The notes under the pieces: model-generated | What the model saw: only the letters and a program-made list of their open reading frames with translations | Databases searched by the model: none | Told to the model about the DNA's origin: nothing | Shown: positions 18,376-27,648 of the stretch, piece after piece | How the letters are laid out: every line of letters begins with the position of its first letter | Position numbering within the stretch: the stretch's first letter is position 1 | Source: Wolbachia pipientis | GTDB lineage: Bacteria > Pseudomonadota > Alphaproteobacteria > Rickettsiales > Anaplasmataceae | Assembly (NCBI GenBank): GCA_023052945.1 | Contig: CP095495.1 | Coordinates: forward strand, 1,518,320-1,582,319 | DNA: 64,000 nucleotides | Reading direction: 5' to 3' | Made by a program: the position numbers and the translations under genes

Positions 18376-18892
18376 TATGTTGATTGCGAGGTCTTCCCAA
18401 GCATTTGCAACTTCTTTAGGTAGCCTCTCTTTTTTTCTAGGTGGTTATTTACTAATGTCAATTCATCTTTTAATGCAGCCGAGCAACGATAAAGATGTTT
18501 CAATTTTTTTAACTCAGGAGCAGGTGGTGTCCAGCGAGTTGGTTCTTGTCTTTGGCAATAATCAGCAATAATTTCTGCATCAGTCTGATCATTTTTTTGT
18601 CGTATAAGCTTACTCCTCGCATAAGATTTTATGCAATAAGAACACTAACAAAATGTCCAGCGTTGTGCAGAAACTCAGCCAAAGCTTCGCTATAACAACC
18701 AGTAGCCTCCATGCAGGCTTTTACTTCTTCTACATTATGTTTTTGTAGAAAGCTAAGTAGACCTTGAAACCCAGAATCCTCGTTTTTAAAACTCCTTTTT
18801 CTAGTTTCATGTCTTCCTTTTTTGCTTATAAATGAGAGAAAAACATCAAAGCGATCTTTCGATACGTCTATGCCTAAAAAGTTGTTGATCAT
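18376..18892 (-). pseudogene. IS110-family transposase remnant
   Basis: The start is intact from an ATG at 18892: FLGIDVSKDRFDVFL is the IS110 DEDD-type catalytic N-terminus, followed by CMEATGCYSEALAEFL. A frameshift near 18630 moves the frame; the continuation ARSKLIRQKNDQTDAEII then YCQRQEPTRWTPPAPELK is recognisable in another frame, with NNHLEKKRGYLKKLQ further on. The coding region is then cut by the ISWpi1 terminus at 18375. It is non-functional. Confidence 0.85.
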
Positions 18893-19065
18893 ATATACGT
18901 TACCATTAAAAATGAAAAGTAAGGCTAGTCTTGTGAATACAGAATTAGAACCATTTAGGTTTTTCTACGATACCGTCCAGCCTGTACTCTTGAGAAGGGA
19001 ACTCTTATCTACCTCACAGATTCTATATCTAAGACCGCTGACAGAGTTCTTCCCTTCTCCATCTA

Positions 19066-20388
19066 ATGCTTAAGCTTAAAACATTAGATGCTTTTTACAA
19101 GATACAAGACTGCGTGGTAGTGTATACGCTCGATAGGTTATCAAGAGAAACAAAGGACTGCATAGAAGTAACGTCATTTTTTAGAAGGCACCGGATAAGT
19201 TTTGTAGCAGTAACACAAATATTTGACAATAATACGCCAATGGGGAAGTTTGTACAAACAGTGTTATCAGGAGCAGCGCAACTAGAAAGAGAAATGATAG
19301 TAGAGAGAGTAAAAAACAAAATAGCAACATCAAAAGAGCAAGGGTTGTGGATGGGTGGAACTTTGCCACTGGGGTATGATGAAAAAGATAAAGAATTAAT
19401 AATAAATGAGAAAGAAGTAAAGACGGTGAAACATATATTTGAGAGGTATATGGAGCTAAAATCGATGGCAGGATTAGCAAGGGAGTTAAATAGCCAAGGG
19501 TACCGAACGAAAGCAAAATCAGATATCTTTAAAAAAGCGACGGTAAGGAGAATAATAACAAACCCTACATATATGGGTAAGATAAGGCATTATGAGAGGC
19601 AATATGAAGGAAAGCATGAAGCAATAATAGAAGAAGAAAAATGGCAAAAAGCGCAAGAGTTGATAAAGGATCAGCCATATAGAAAAGCAAAATATGAGGA
19701 AGCGCTGCTTAGGGGAATAATTAAGTGTAAGAGCTGTGAAGTAAACATGACGCTGACCTATGCAAAAAAGGAAAATAAAAGGTATAGATATTACGTATGC
19801 AACAATCATTTAGTTGGAAAAAGCTGTGCGTCAAAGAGTCGGAATATAGTAGCAGGAGAAGTAGAAAAAGAAGTAATGAGAAGAGCCGAACGTCTATACA
19901 AAAATTGGCAAGAAAAAGCAGAAGAATGGAAAAATTTAAGCCCTGGAAAACAGAAAGAAGTGGTGAAGAAATTAATAGAGGGAGTAATGGTAAAAGAAGA
20001 TGGAATAGAGGTGCATTCTGAGTCAGAGGAGACATTTATAGCAATGAATTTAAAGAAGAAAGGAAATAAATGCATGGTGGTAGAACCAGAAGGGAAAACG
20101 AATAATGCGCTACTGAAAGCAGTGGTAAAAGCCCATCTGTGGAAACGGCAGTTAGAAGAAGGAAAATATAGAAGTGTGAAGGAGCTAAGCGTTAAAATTA
20201 AGATAAGCATGAGAAGAATACAGCAAATCTTGAGGTTAAATTATCTGGCTCCAAAGATTAAGGAAGACATAGTAAATGGGAGGCAACCAAGTAATTTGAG
20301 GCTAGCTGATTTAAGGGAAATACCGATGCTGTGGGGTGAACAGTTGGAGAAATTTTATGGATTAACGTTTATAAAAGCAACAAAATGA
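19066..20388 (+). pseudogene. Large serine recombinase, N-terminally truncated (WO-prophage integrase type)
   Basis: 440 codons that begin inside the resolvase catalytic domain: VVYTLDRLSRETKD carries the DRLSR motif, and GKFVQTVLSGAAQLEREMI then RVKNKI closes the domain. The first 60 or so residues, with the catalytic serine, are absent, so it cannot act alone. The rest is intact: recombinase domain (LPLGYDEKDKEL, TVRRIITNPTYMGK), zinc-ribbon (CKSCEVNMTLTY, then CNNH and C), a coiled coil, and a C-terminal HTH-like end (SVKIKISMRRIQQILRLNYL). Large serine recombinases of this type integrate Wolbachia phage WO. The 173 bases before it (18893-19065) hold nothing I recognise. Confidence 0.8.
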
Positions 20389-20621
20389 GAGCACTGAAAA
20401 AAGGTATTGGCAAAAAAACTTGATTCTGGTCTTTCAAGGCATGTTACAGAGGTGGTTATAAAAAGATATGTTAAAGTAGGGAATGCGATCTCAGCCCATC
20501 TCTGACAGTCGTTTTTTTCTTTAACAAGCCCAAAGTTAAAAAAAGAGGATTTAAAAATAAAGAGGTTGAATATTTGAATAGAATAGAGTATAATTATTAA
20601 TACTTTTGAAGAAAATTTGTT
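20389..20621 (+). other. Spacer between recombinase and Rpn gene
   Basis: Mostly AT-rich. One short in-frame piece at about 20405-20506 reads LAKKLDSGLSRHVTEVV then KRYVKVGNAISAHL before a TGA, which looks like the C-terminal scrap of a protein gene, but I cannot name it. Nothing else is recognisable. Confidence 0.3.
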
Positions 20622-21476
20622 ATGGGTTTGTCAAAGTTTTTAGATCCAAAAAATAATTATGCCTTTAGGCGCATCTTCGGTACTGAGAAAAATAAAGATA
20701 TTCTCATTCATTTTCTCAACGATGTCCTAAACCTAACAGGTGAAGCTAAAATAAAGAATGTGCAGTTCCTAAGCCCCATTCAAAATCCCGACATTACCGC
20801 TAAAAAGGAGAGTATTGTCGATGTACTCTGTAGAGATTCTGCAGGTGTTCAATTTATATGCGAGATGCAGGTTGCGAGAACGACTGGCTTTGAAAAACGC
20901 GCACAATACTATGCTGCTGGAGCTTATTTTAGCCAAGCTGGCATAGGTGACAAATATCATGAACTTAAAGAAGTTATCTTCATTGCCATCACTGATTTTG
21001 TTCTGTTTCCTAAAAAAGCAGCCTACAAATCAGATCACGTTACTCTTGATAAGGTTACTCACGAGCATGACTTGAAGGACTTTAGTTTTACTTTCATAGA
21101 ACTACCGAAATTTCCAAAGACAAAAGAGGATCAACTAGAAAGCATAGTTGAAAAATGGATATATTTCTTTAAGTATGCAAGTGAGACTAGTGAAGAGGAT
21201 CTAAAGAAAATAGTAGGAAGTGACGAGATTATTGGCAGAGCTTATAACGAGTTGATAGAGTATAATTGGACTAGGGAAGAACGTGATATATATCGACAAG
21301 CTAAGAAAAATGAGGATGATAACGTATCTTGCCTCAACCAGAAATTTAATGAAGGAAAAATTGAAGGAAAAATTGAAGTGGCAAAAAACTTACTTAAGGT
21401 TGGAGTATCTGTTGACCTAGTAGCTGAATCTACAGGTCTTCCTAAAGATGAAATTGAACAACTCAAGAAGAAATAG
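20622..21476 (+). CDS. Rpn-family PD-(D/E)XK nuclease
   Basis: 284 residues, full length for the family of recombination-promoting nuclease / putative transposase proteins. Starts with the family opening SKFLDPKNNYAFRRIFG. The restriction-endonuclease-like site is visible: Asp67 in ESIVDVLC, then Glu81-x-Gln83 in FICEMQVART. A YAAGAYFSQAG block and a C-terminal helical tail (GKIEGKIEVAKNLLKVGVSV, then AESTGLPKDEIEQL) complete it. In other bacteria Rpn proteins are DNA endonucleases tied to RecA-independent recombination. It is flanked by two copies of the recombinase 3' end. Confidence 0.85.
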   Translation: MGLSKFLDPKNNYAFRRIFGTEKNKDILIHFLNDVLNLTGEAKIKNVQFLSPIQNPDITAKKESIVDVLCRDSAGVQFICEMQVARTTGFEKRAQYYAAGAYFSQAGIGDKYHELKEVIFIAITDFVLFPKKAAYKSDHVTLDKVTHEHDLKDFSFTFIELPKFPKTKEDQLESIVEKWIYFFKYASETSEEDLKKIVGSDEIIGRAYNELIEYNWTREERDIYRQAKKNEDDNVSCLNQKFNEGKIEGKIEVAKNLLKVGVSVDLVAESTGLPKDEIEQLKKK

Positions 21477-21542
21477 TCTCATAGACCACCAATTTCTTTC
21501 TGCTATTACTAGCGGTGAAAAGTTTACCTATAGGGGTGTGTC

Positions 21543-21872
21543 CTGAGTCAGAGAAAAATTTATACCAATGTAGTTAAAAAAGAAAGCAACGAAGTGCACA
21601 GCCAGAAGGGAAATGCGCTACTGAAAGCAGTGGTAAGGGCTCATCTGTGGAAACGTCAACTGGAGGCAGGAAAATATAGAAGTGTGAAGGAGCTGAGCAC
21701 TAAAATTAAGATAAGCATGAGAAGAATACAGCAAATCTTGAGATTAAATTATCTGGCTCCAAAGATTAAGGAAGACATAGTAAATGGGAGGCAACCAAGT
21801 AATTTGAGGTTAGTTGATTTAAGGGAAATAACGATGCTGTGGAGTGAACAGTTGGAGAAGTTCTACGGTTAA
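21543..21872 (+). pseudogene. Duplicated 3' end of the serine recombinase
   Basis: About 330 bases repeating 20017-20370. The first 60 bases are degenerate (CTGAGTCAGAGAAAAATTT matches the ESEE codons), then the frame LLKAVVRAHLWKRQLEAGKY to LEKFYG is nearly identical to the recombinase C-terminus, with roughly 93 percent DNA identity by eye. The stop comes at FYG, earlier than in the larger copy. It is a fragment left by duplication or by insertion of the Rpn segment. Confidence 0.85.
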
Positions 21873-21910
21873 ATTACGCACATTAAATACAACAAATTTT
21901 AATAGAGATT

Positions 21911-22111
21911 ATGAAAAAGATAGGGAAAGCTATTGCTAGAAAATTCAAAAATTGGAAGACCACTGCTCCAAAAGAAACTGCTACACAAGAGCCAAAAATT
22001 TCTAGCAGAGAAGAATTCTGTAATTTCGCACTTCAGCAATGTACGACTTCCTCGCTTTTCACAAGATCTACAATAGCTCTTGCAACTCTTAACCAGAGTG
22101 ATTTTAGGTAG
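21911..22111 (+). CDS. Short hypothetical protein, doubtful
   Basis: 66 codons starting MKKIGKAIARKFKNWK, a strongly basic amphipathic N-terminus, then Thr/Glu/Lys-rich sequence and a Ser/Thr-rich hydrophobic end. There is no clear ribosome binding site and no family recognised. It might be the start of a larger secreted or effector protein cut short during rearrangement of the island. It converges with the 22146-23272 gene. Confidence 0.25.
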   Translation: MKKIGKAIARKFKNWKTTAPKETATQEPKISSREEFCNFALQQCTTSSLFTRSTIALATLNQSDFR

Positions 22112-22145
22112 GTTATTGAGAACCTTGATCTTTTAAGTTCTTACT

Positions 22146-23272
22146 TTACCCACCCAACTTAACCCCTGCTTGAACTCTATCTAAACTTTCAATATCTGGA
22201 GAAGCTATTAAACTTGCAGGAAATGGGCCTTGTGATGCTTTCTTATAATCTTCCGATAATTTTTGAATATGGCAAGTGTTAAGCAAAGCTTTTGGTAAAT
22301 CACCAGGCTGCTGAGATATACAGTAATTACGACCATTTAATCCTGCTCTCAATATCCTCAAATATTCATAAATATATTTTTCTGCAACCTCTTTATGTAC
22401 ACCTTTACCTAATCTTGCAGTTTCTTCTTCCGCTCTTCTAATACTACTATCGCCAAAGAACCCAAGTGCCTTTTCTGACATGCTATTTTGATTATCTCCA
22501 CTATGAGCTGTGTAATCCGCCGCAACAGCTAACCCTCTCATTATTACATTAAGCGTTGAAAACATAGTTGTTCCAGTATTGAATTGATCACCACGAATTC
22601 CAGTGCTCATAGGGTTATGTTTCTTTAGATGGTTGAATGCTTCTTTTGTAGTTGAGTTTCTTGAGAAAAATCGTTTCGCAATATCTTGTAATATATTTTT
22701 TGCTCATTGTTAGTAGTATCAGAAGTGTTATTGTTAACGAACAGCTCTATTGGATTAACTATACCAAATGTTAAAGAGCTTATAAGCTCAAGATCCTTGC
22801 TAAAAGCGTTAGCGTGATGACTGAACTTTGTAAATACAATTAATACACACAATTGAGCTGTATTCGTTAACACATTATCAATGTTGTCTCTTATAAAACT
22901 CTCATCCTTATTTAATAAACTTTGATAAAATTTATAGATTTTGCCTGCACCATCTTTTGAACTATTGCTACTCTTATCAAATATATCAAGTGCTATTTTG
23001 AGATTTCCATCATTAGCAAGTGGTGCCACGATATTAGTAAAGAGTTCTAAGAAAAGAGGGGAGTTGATATACTCCATCTTGAGATCAAGATCCTTTTCAT
23101 TTAGCTTTGGCAAGAATTCAGTAAGTACCATACCTAGCCACATAATCCTTCTTACATCATAATTCTTATTAATACTTTCAAATACTTTCAATCTTCTGCA
23201 AATATCCGTTAGTCTTGCATCATCGGATAACTCAGTTTTTTCACCTTCTAATTGATTTTTTTCTCCTGCCAT
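22146..23272 (-). pseudogene. Unknown protein of the helicase cluster, frameshifted at an A6 tract
   Basis: Two frames (22625-23272, 215 codons; 22146-22610, 154 codons) join into one of about 375 codons if one A is added to the AAAAAA tract at 22696-22701. The joined reading would run NNEQKNILQDIAKRFF and on through STTKEAFNHLKKHNP before the second frame. The N-terminal part is helical (RRIMWLGMVLTEFLPKLNEK, LALDIFDKSS-like); the C-terminal part has Gly/Ala-rich helices and ends VQAGVKLGG. No domain is recognised. The start overlaps the helicase gene end by 25 bases, so translation is probably coupled. Confidence 0.55.
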
Positions 23273-26200
23273 TCTTCTATCTTTTTCTTCTCATCTGCAA
23301 ATTCATCAAAATACGTGAGCAAACTTTCAACATCACCAAGATTGCACTGCAGCGCTTTATCGGCAAGATCTGTATCTTTGAGACCCTTAATTTTATGATT
23401 TATTGTATTATACAACTTCTCAAATTTAGTTCTACCTTCTTCTGTACCTTTCGGGCACACTGAAGTCTTACTGGCCTTCTCCATATAATTTAATAGCTGT
23501 TCAAATATGTCTTGAGCTAATTTATTATTTTGCTCTTCACTTTTGCCTGCAGCGTATAGACCATTAATTTGACTTTTTATCTTATCTTTATCAGTACTAC
23601 CCATTAACTTACCGCTGTGCAAACTTTCTGTTATCTGTCTCATTCTGTCTTTCAATGATTTCTGACCATCTTCTGAAAAATTTCCTATAATACCCTTTCT
23701 CAGACCTACTAAAATCTTTTTAATTTCAGCTAATTGTTGGTGTTTATAAACAATTTCTTCTAATTCCTTTCTTAGAGAATTCATATTATTTTCTAATTCT
23801 GTTATGCCGATTGTACTACTATTGAGCTCATTAAACATATCCACATCCTTTTTGTTTTTACCCAAACGACTTTGCACTTCTTTTAACTCTGATTCAATGT
23901 ATTTAAGTTGTTTTGTTTTTGTTCTCTCTTTGTATTCTTTTGTTATTTCCCTGTGTTCCACATTACCTTTGATTGCCTTTATTTCTATGAATTGATGCAT
24001 TTTATTATACTGCTTTTGAAGATCTATCTTTTCTTTCTTGAAATCTTCCATTTCGCTCTCCTGTTTATCATGTACCTTCTGTAAAGCTGCTTCTTCCTTT
24101 TGAATCTTATTTTCTTCCCTGATAAGGCCAACTCTTTCTTTGAAAGTAAGCTTATCTTCTTTCTTTAAAACTTCTTCCACTTGTGACTTGTCAAGGGTAA
24201 ATCTCCAATACCACAAACGTAATACTAAAGTACAAAATTTGATGATAATAACCTTTAAAAAATTACCTTCTATCTTCAGTTTGTTACTAACCTTATCTTT
24301 TTCTTCTTGTTTACGCGTGATGTTACGTGAAGAGTTCTCATGTTTTTCCAACGGATCACCTATTTTGTTTTCAAGAATTTTAATTCCAAGCTCAATTTCA
24401 CAATCACCTACTACTATTCCTTTTTGATCAAGTTGTTTTTTCAAAGTAGAAGTTGCAGACTTTAAAACCTGATAAAAGCATTCATTTGCTTCAACACTGT
24501 ACCCACTACGGTTATAAATTTCTTTACGCACACCTAAAATACACTCAAAAGTACCTTTAATCAGTGCATCGTATACTTCCTCATTAATAAACTTAATTTC
24601 TTCCTTAGTTCCTGCAACCTCTTTTTTTGGATACTTAGAATCAACAACTTTCTCGATCTCTTTAACTATCCTTTCAGCGTACTTCTTCGTATCAGTTTTA
24701 TGCTTCACTTCCTTAAGAGAGTCAAAGGGATCACTATCTATTAGCTGACCCTTTACTTTATCAGGACTCTTGACCTTTGCAAAATCAACATAAGATAACG
24801 ATATAATAGGCCCATTCTTCCTACCTCCCCTACCTACGCACTGCTTCTTATTTTCTATATTATCCTCCACCGTCTCTCTCATAAGAACGTTATGCAGTAC
24901 TTGATTATTATAACCCGATTTCCTTTCCCAATTGAAATAATACCCAACAAGGCCTACCTTTGATAATTTATCGCCAGCGCATTCATCTTTACCCTTAGCC
25001 TCGTAGACAGATAACTTTTCACAAACTTTTCGTAATCTCCTTAACGGATACTTTTCATCACTTTCAAACTCTGTTGTAATTTTTCTAAATGCAGTAATTA
25101 AGTCTTGCCCCTTTTCTTTTGCCTTTTCTTCTTTACCATTATATGTAGTTTGACAAGCATTCTTATTCTCTTCTGTTTCCTTCTTTTTGTCCCATAAACC
25201 TCCCAGTTTTCCTTCAGCTTCTCGTAACTCTTTTCTCATCTCCTCAATTTTATTTCGATCCGCACCTTTCGCTTTTTCTATCCCCTTTTTTAACTCTTTT
25301 ATTCTTCTTTCACATGCGTTATGTTTTCTCTCTGCTTCCTCAAACTCCCCCTTAGCTGGCTTCAGTGTTTCTCTCTTATATTTATCTGCATCATCCTTTG
25401 CTTTTTCATACTCTTGATACAGTGTGTTACACTTCCATTCTATTTTCGCCAACATTCCACCTGTTTCATAGTGCTCTTTGAGGTATCTAAAAAAAGCACT
25501 TCTATTTTTCTCAAGAATATCTAGAATATCTTTATTGAATATGGAACCCAAGTCAGGTGGCATCATTCCGTGAATTTCTTTGCTGAGATTATGATTGTCT
25601 AGCAATTCATTTAGCCTGTCCTTATTGCTATCGTCCTTTAATACCTCCCATACAGTTTTCATTGCTGATCTTATATCGCATTCATATAAACAATTGTCAA
25701 TATTTAGACCTTTAACATATTCCTCTATCTTTTTATGAGCTTCCTGATCATTAAGTTTTGCGATAGCCTTTTTAACTTTTTCTCTAAATAATTCTATATT
25801 TGAGAACCGTTGATTATCGAGCTCACTCAGCCTATCTTCGAATTTATCTTTATCTAGTTTATCCTGTGTTATGCACGATATGACATTGTTAATAATCCCA
25901 TGCTCTACAGCAAATGTACCACTATCAACAATGCTACCCTTACAGTCAAAGCCTATGAGAACTTTATCAATTGCTTCTTCATTCTCTTTACCAAATTGAC
26001 CTAAAAGTTTTTCCTTTACTGTACTGGTTGAATCACCTAACTTACTCTTGTCAAGAAATTCCCCCATCTCTGAACTTTTTTTCTCTTTCCACAAACACTC
26101 CTTCAACTGCTTCTGAGCTTGATCAGAATCCATGCAAGCAAGAGTCATTCTATTGCGTACACTCTGCATATTCCATATGATGCACTTCCTTATCTCTTCC

Positions 26201-27525
26201 TCTATATTAGAACTGTCCTTCTTGGGATTGTAATAATATTCATCATCTTCAGGTCGTCTTTCCAATAATTCCTTATTATGGTATTCTACATACTTGCTAA
26301 CAAAACCACTATCTTCTACATTATTACTAACTTTAACATCAATCCTCGCGCCAATACCCAACTTAATTTTTTGCTGCAACGATTGACTTTCAATATGCGC
26401 TCTTCCCTTTTTTTCTTCCTCTTTTATGTAGCCCTTCATCCAAACAGGAGGAGTTGCCGTTGTTATTACCAGGTTTATTTTTTTCCAATGTGCAAGCAAT
26501 AGCAAAAGCTGGGTTGTTTTATAATATGCTTCTCCCTTGTCAACCATATCCTGCACTTCATCAAGCATTAAAAGTAAATTGCGGTCATTAAAAATACTTT
26601 CTTTGTATTCCTTGCCCCCAATCGTATAGTAATCTTTATAGATCGTGATATTTCCACCAATTGTTATTTCTTTGTTTTTTAAATCTACCTTAAATTCCTC
26701 ATCTTCCGCCTTTTCATCTTTCAGCAGCTTGGAAAATTTACTAAAATCTAATATTTCATTTGAGCTATTAAAGAAAGCCTCTAGACTTACCACATTGTGT
26801 TTGTATTCTTTTTTGTAAGAATTATCATAGTTAATATCACCTAGTTTTGATACGGCTCCTTTTTGCTCTTCATATTCTTGCCCTACCAAGTCAGCACGGG
26901 GATTAACCGATACAACATCCATTCCACGTAATTTTGCTACAAGAGCAAACATGAGTTTTGTTATGGTTTTACCAGATCCTGTTGCTGTTGCAATTAATGC
27001 TAAATTCTTATCAAAACCATCTTCTAGTGCACTTACTTGTGATTTATATGGTAACTTTTCATTATCTCCACCTATGGTAAATTCTTCTCCATCTTTACCA
27101 AACTTTACTCCAAATTTATATTCTTCTTTGCCATCCACCTCCTTCCTGTGTGCAAACAACCGCACTTTCTTAAGTGTATTTAACGCAGCTAATTCTTCAT
27201 TTTGTTTCTTATCTTGAGTTTGAACTTGTTTAATTTTAATATCTGTAAATTTAATGTTGTATACATCATCTTTTTCACCAGATTCTATTTTAATTTCAGC
27301 ATCTACTTCATCAGTGTTGACATTGACATTATCCAGAGGCTGAGATCCCTTTATTTTTTCTTCAATCTTCTCTAAAATCCCTTTAATAGTGCTATTACTA
27401 CTCGCACCACTTAGAAATTCAACAGAGTGTTTTATTTGTGTTGTATCTTTCATTATTTTCTGCTCTGCAGTTTCTACTTTTACACTTTCTTCAAAACTTG
27501 TTGTTGTCACCCCTATCCCGGTCAT
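23248..27525 (-). CDS. Giant SF2-helicase-like protein with coiled-coil insertions
   Basis: 1425 residues, Lys/Glu-rich, no signal peptide. After about 160 residues of N-terminal region come helicase motifs: Walker A ATGSGKT at 181-187, motif II LDEVQ at 321-325 (DEVQ rather than DEAD), motif III TTATPP at 355-360. Motif VI-like QCVGRGGR appears only at 895-902, so about 500 residues, including a coiled coil at about 700-815, are inserted in or before the second RecA lobe. A hydrophobic stretch (about 1092-1108) and a long coiled coil (about 1112-1290) follow. The layout recalls type III restriction or DNA/RNA-translocase subunits but no nuclease is seen. Start supported by CTGGAG before ATG 27525. 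Lies between a membrane protein and an unknown gene on the same strand. Confidence 0.75.
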   Translation of the reverse strand: MTGIGVTTTSFEESVKVETAEQKIMKDTTQIKHSVEFLSGASSNSTIKGILEKIEEKIKGSQPLDNVNVNTDEVDAEIKIESGEKDDVYNIKFTDIKIKQVQTQDKKQNEELAALNTLKKVRLFAHRKEVDGKEEYKFGVKFGKDGEEFTIGGDNEKLPYKSQVSALEDGFDKNLALIATATGSGKTITKLMFALVAKLRGMDVVSVNPRADLVGQEYEEQKGAVSKLGDINYDNSYKKEYKHNVVSLEAFFNSSNEILDFSKFSKLLKDEKAEDEEFKVDLKNKEITIGGNITIYKDYYTIGGKEYKESIFNDRNLLLMLDEVQDMVDKGEAYYKTTQLLLLLAHWKKINLVITTATPPVWMKGYIKEEEKKGRAHIESQSLQQKIKLGIGARIDVKVSNNVEDSGFVSKYVEYHNKELLERRPEDDEYYYNPKKDSSNIEEEIRKCIIWNMQSVRNRMTLACMDSDQAQKQLKECLWKEKKSSEMGEFLDKSKLGDSTSTVKEKLLGQFGKENEEAIDKVLIGFDCKGSIVDSGTFAVEHGIINNVISCITQDKLDKDKFEDRLSELDNQRFSNIELFREKVKKAIAKLNDQEAHKKIEEYVKGLNIDNCLYECDIRSAMKTVWEVLKDDSNKDRLNELLDNHNLSKEIHGMMPPDLGSIFNKDILDILEKNRSAFFRYLKEHYETGGMLAKIEWKCNTLYQEYEKAKDDADKYKRETLKPAKGEFEEAERKHNACERRIKELKKGIEKAKGADRNKIEEMRKELREAEGKLGGLWDKKKETEENKNACQTTYNGKEEKAKEKGQDLITAFRKITTEFESDEKYPLRRLRKVCEKLSVYEAKGKDECAGDKLSKVGLVGYYFNWERKSGYNNQVLHNVLMRETVEDNIENKKQCVGRGGRKNGPIISLSYVDFAKVKSPDKVKGQLIDSDPFDSLKEVKHKTDTKKYAERIVKEIEKVVDSKYPKKEVAGTKEEIKFINEEVYDALIKGTFECILGVRKEIYNRSGYSVEANECFYQVLKSATSTLKKQLDQKGIVVGDCEIELGIKILENKIGDPLEKHENSSRNITRKQEEKDKVSNKLKIEGNFLKVIIIKFCTLVLRLWYWRFTLDKSQVEEVLKKEDKLTFKERVGLIREENKIQKEEAALQKVHDKQESEMEDFKKEKIDLQKQYNKMHQFIEIKAIKGNVEHREITKEYKERTKTKQLKYIESELKEVQSRLGKNKKDVDMFNELNSSTIGITELENNMNSLRKELEEIVYKHQQLAEIKKILVGLRKGIIGNFSEDGQKSLKDRMRQITESLHSGKLMGSTDKDKIKSQINGLYAAGKSEEQNNKLAQDIFEQLLNYMEKASKTSVCPKGTEEGRTKFEKLYNTINHKIKGLKDTDLADKALQCNLGDVESLLTYFDEFADEKKKIEEWQEKKIN

Positions 27526-27648
27526 ACTATCTCCAGATTAATACTTTTTTATGTTATACATAACATTTACGTCTTCGCAACTCTAATTCTGTGTGCAAGG
27601 CCTTACTGTCACTTCAATAACTACGGAGTTGAAAATGCAGCAGAAAAA

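Noticed and set aside
19181..20210. Long minus-strand frames opposite the serine recombinase
   Set aside because: Leu/Ser/Phe-rich shadows of an A-rich gene; no starts or motifs.
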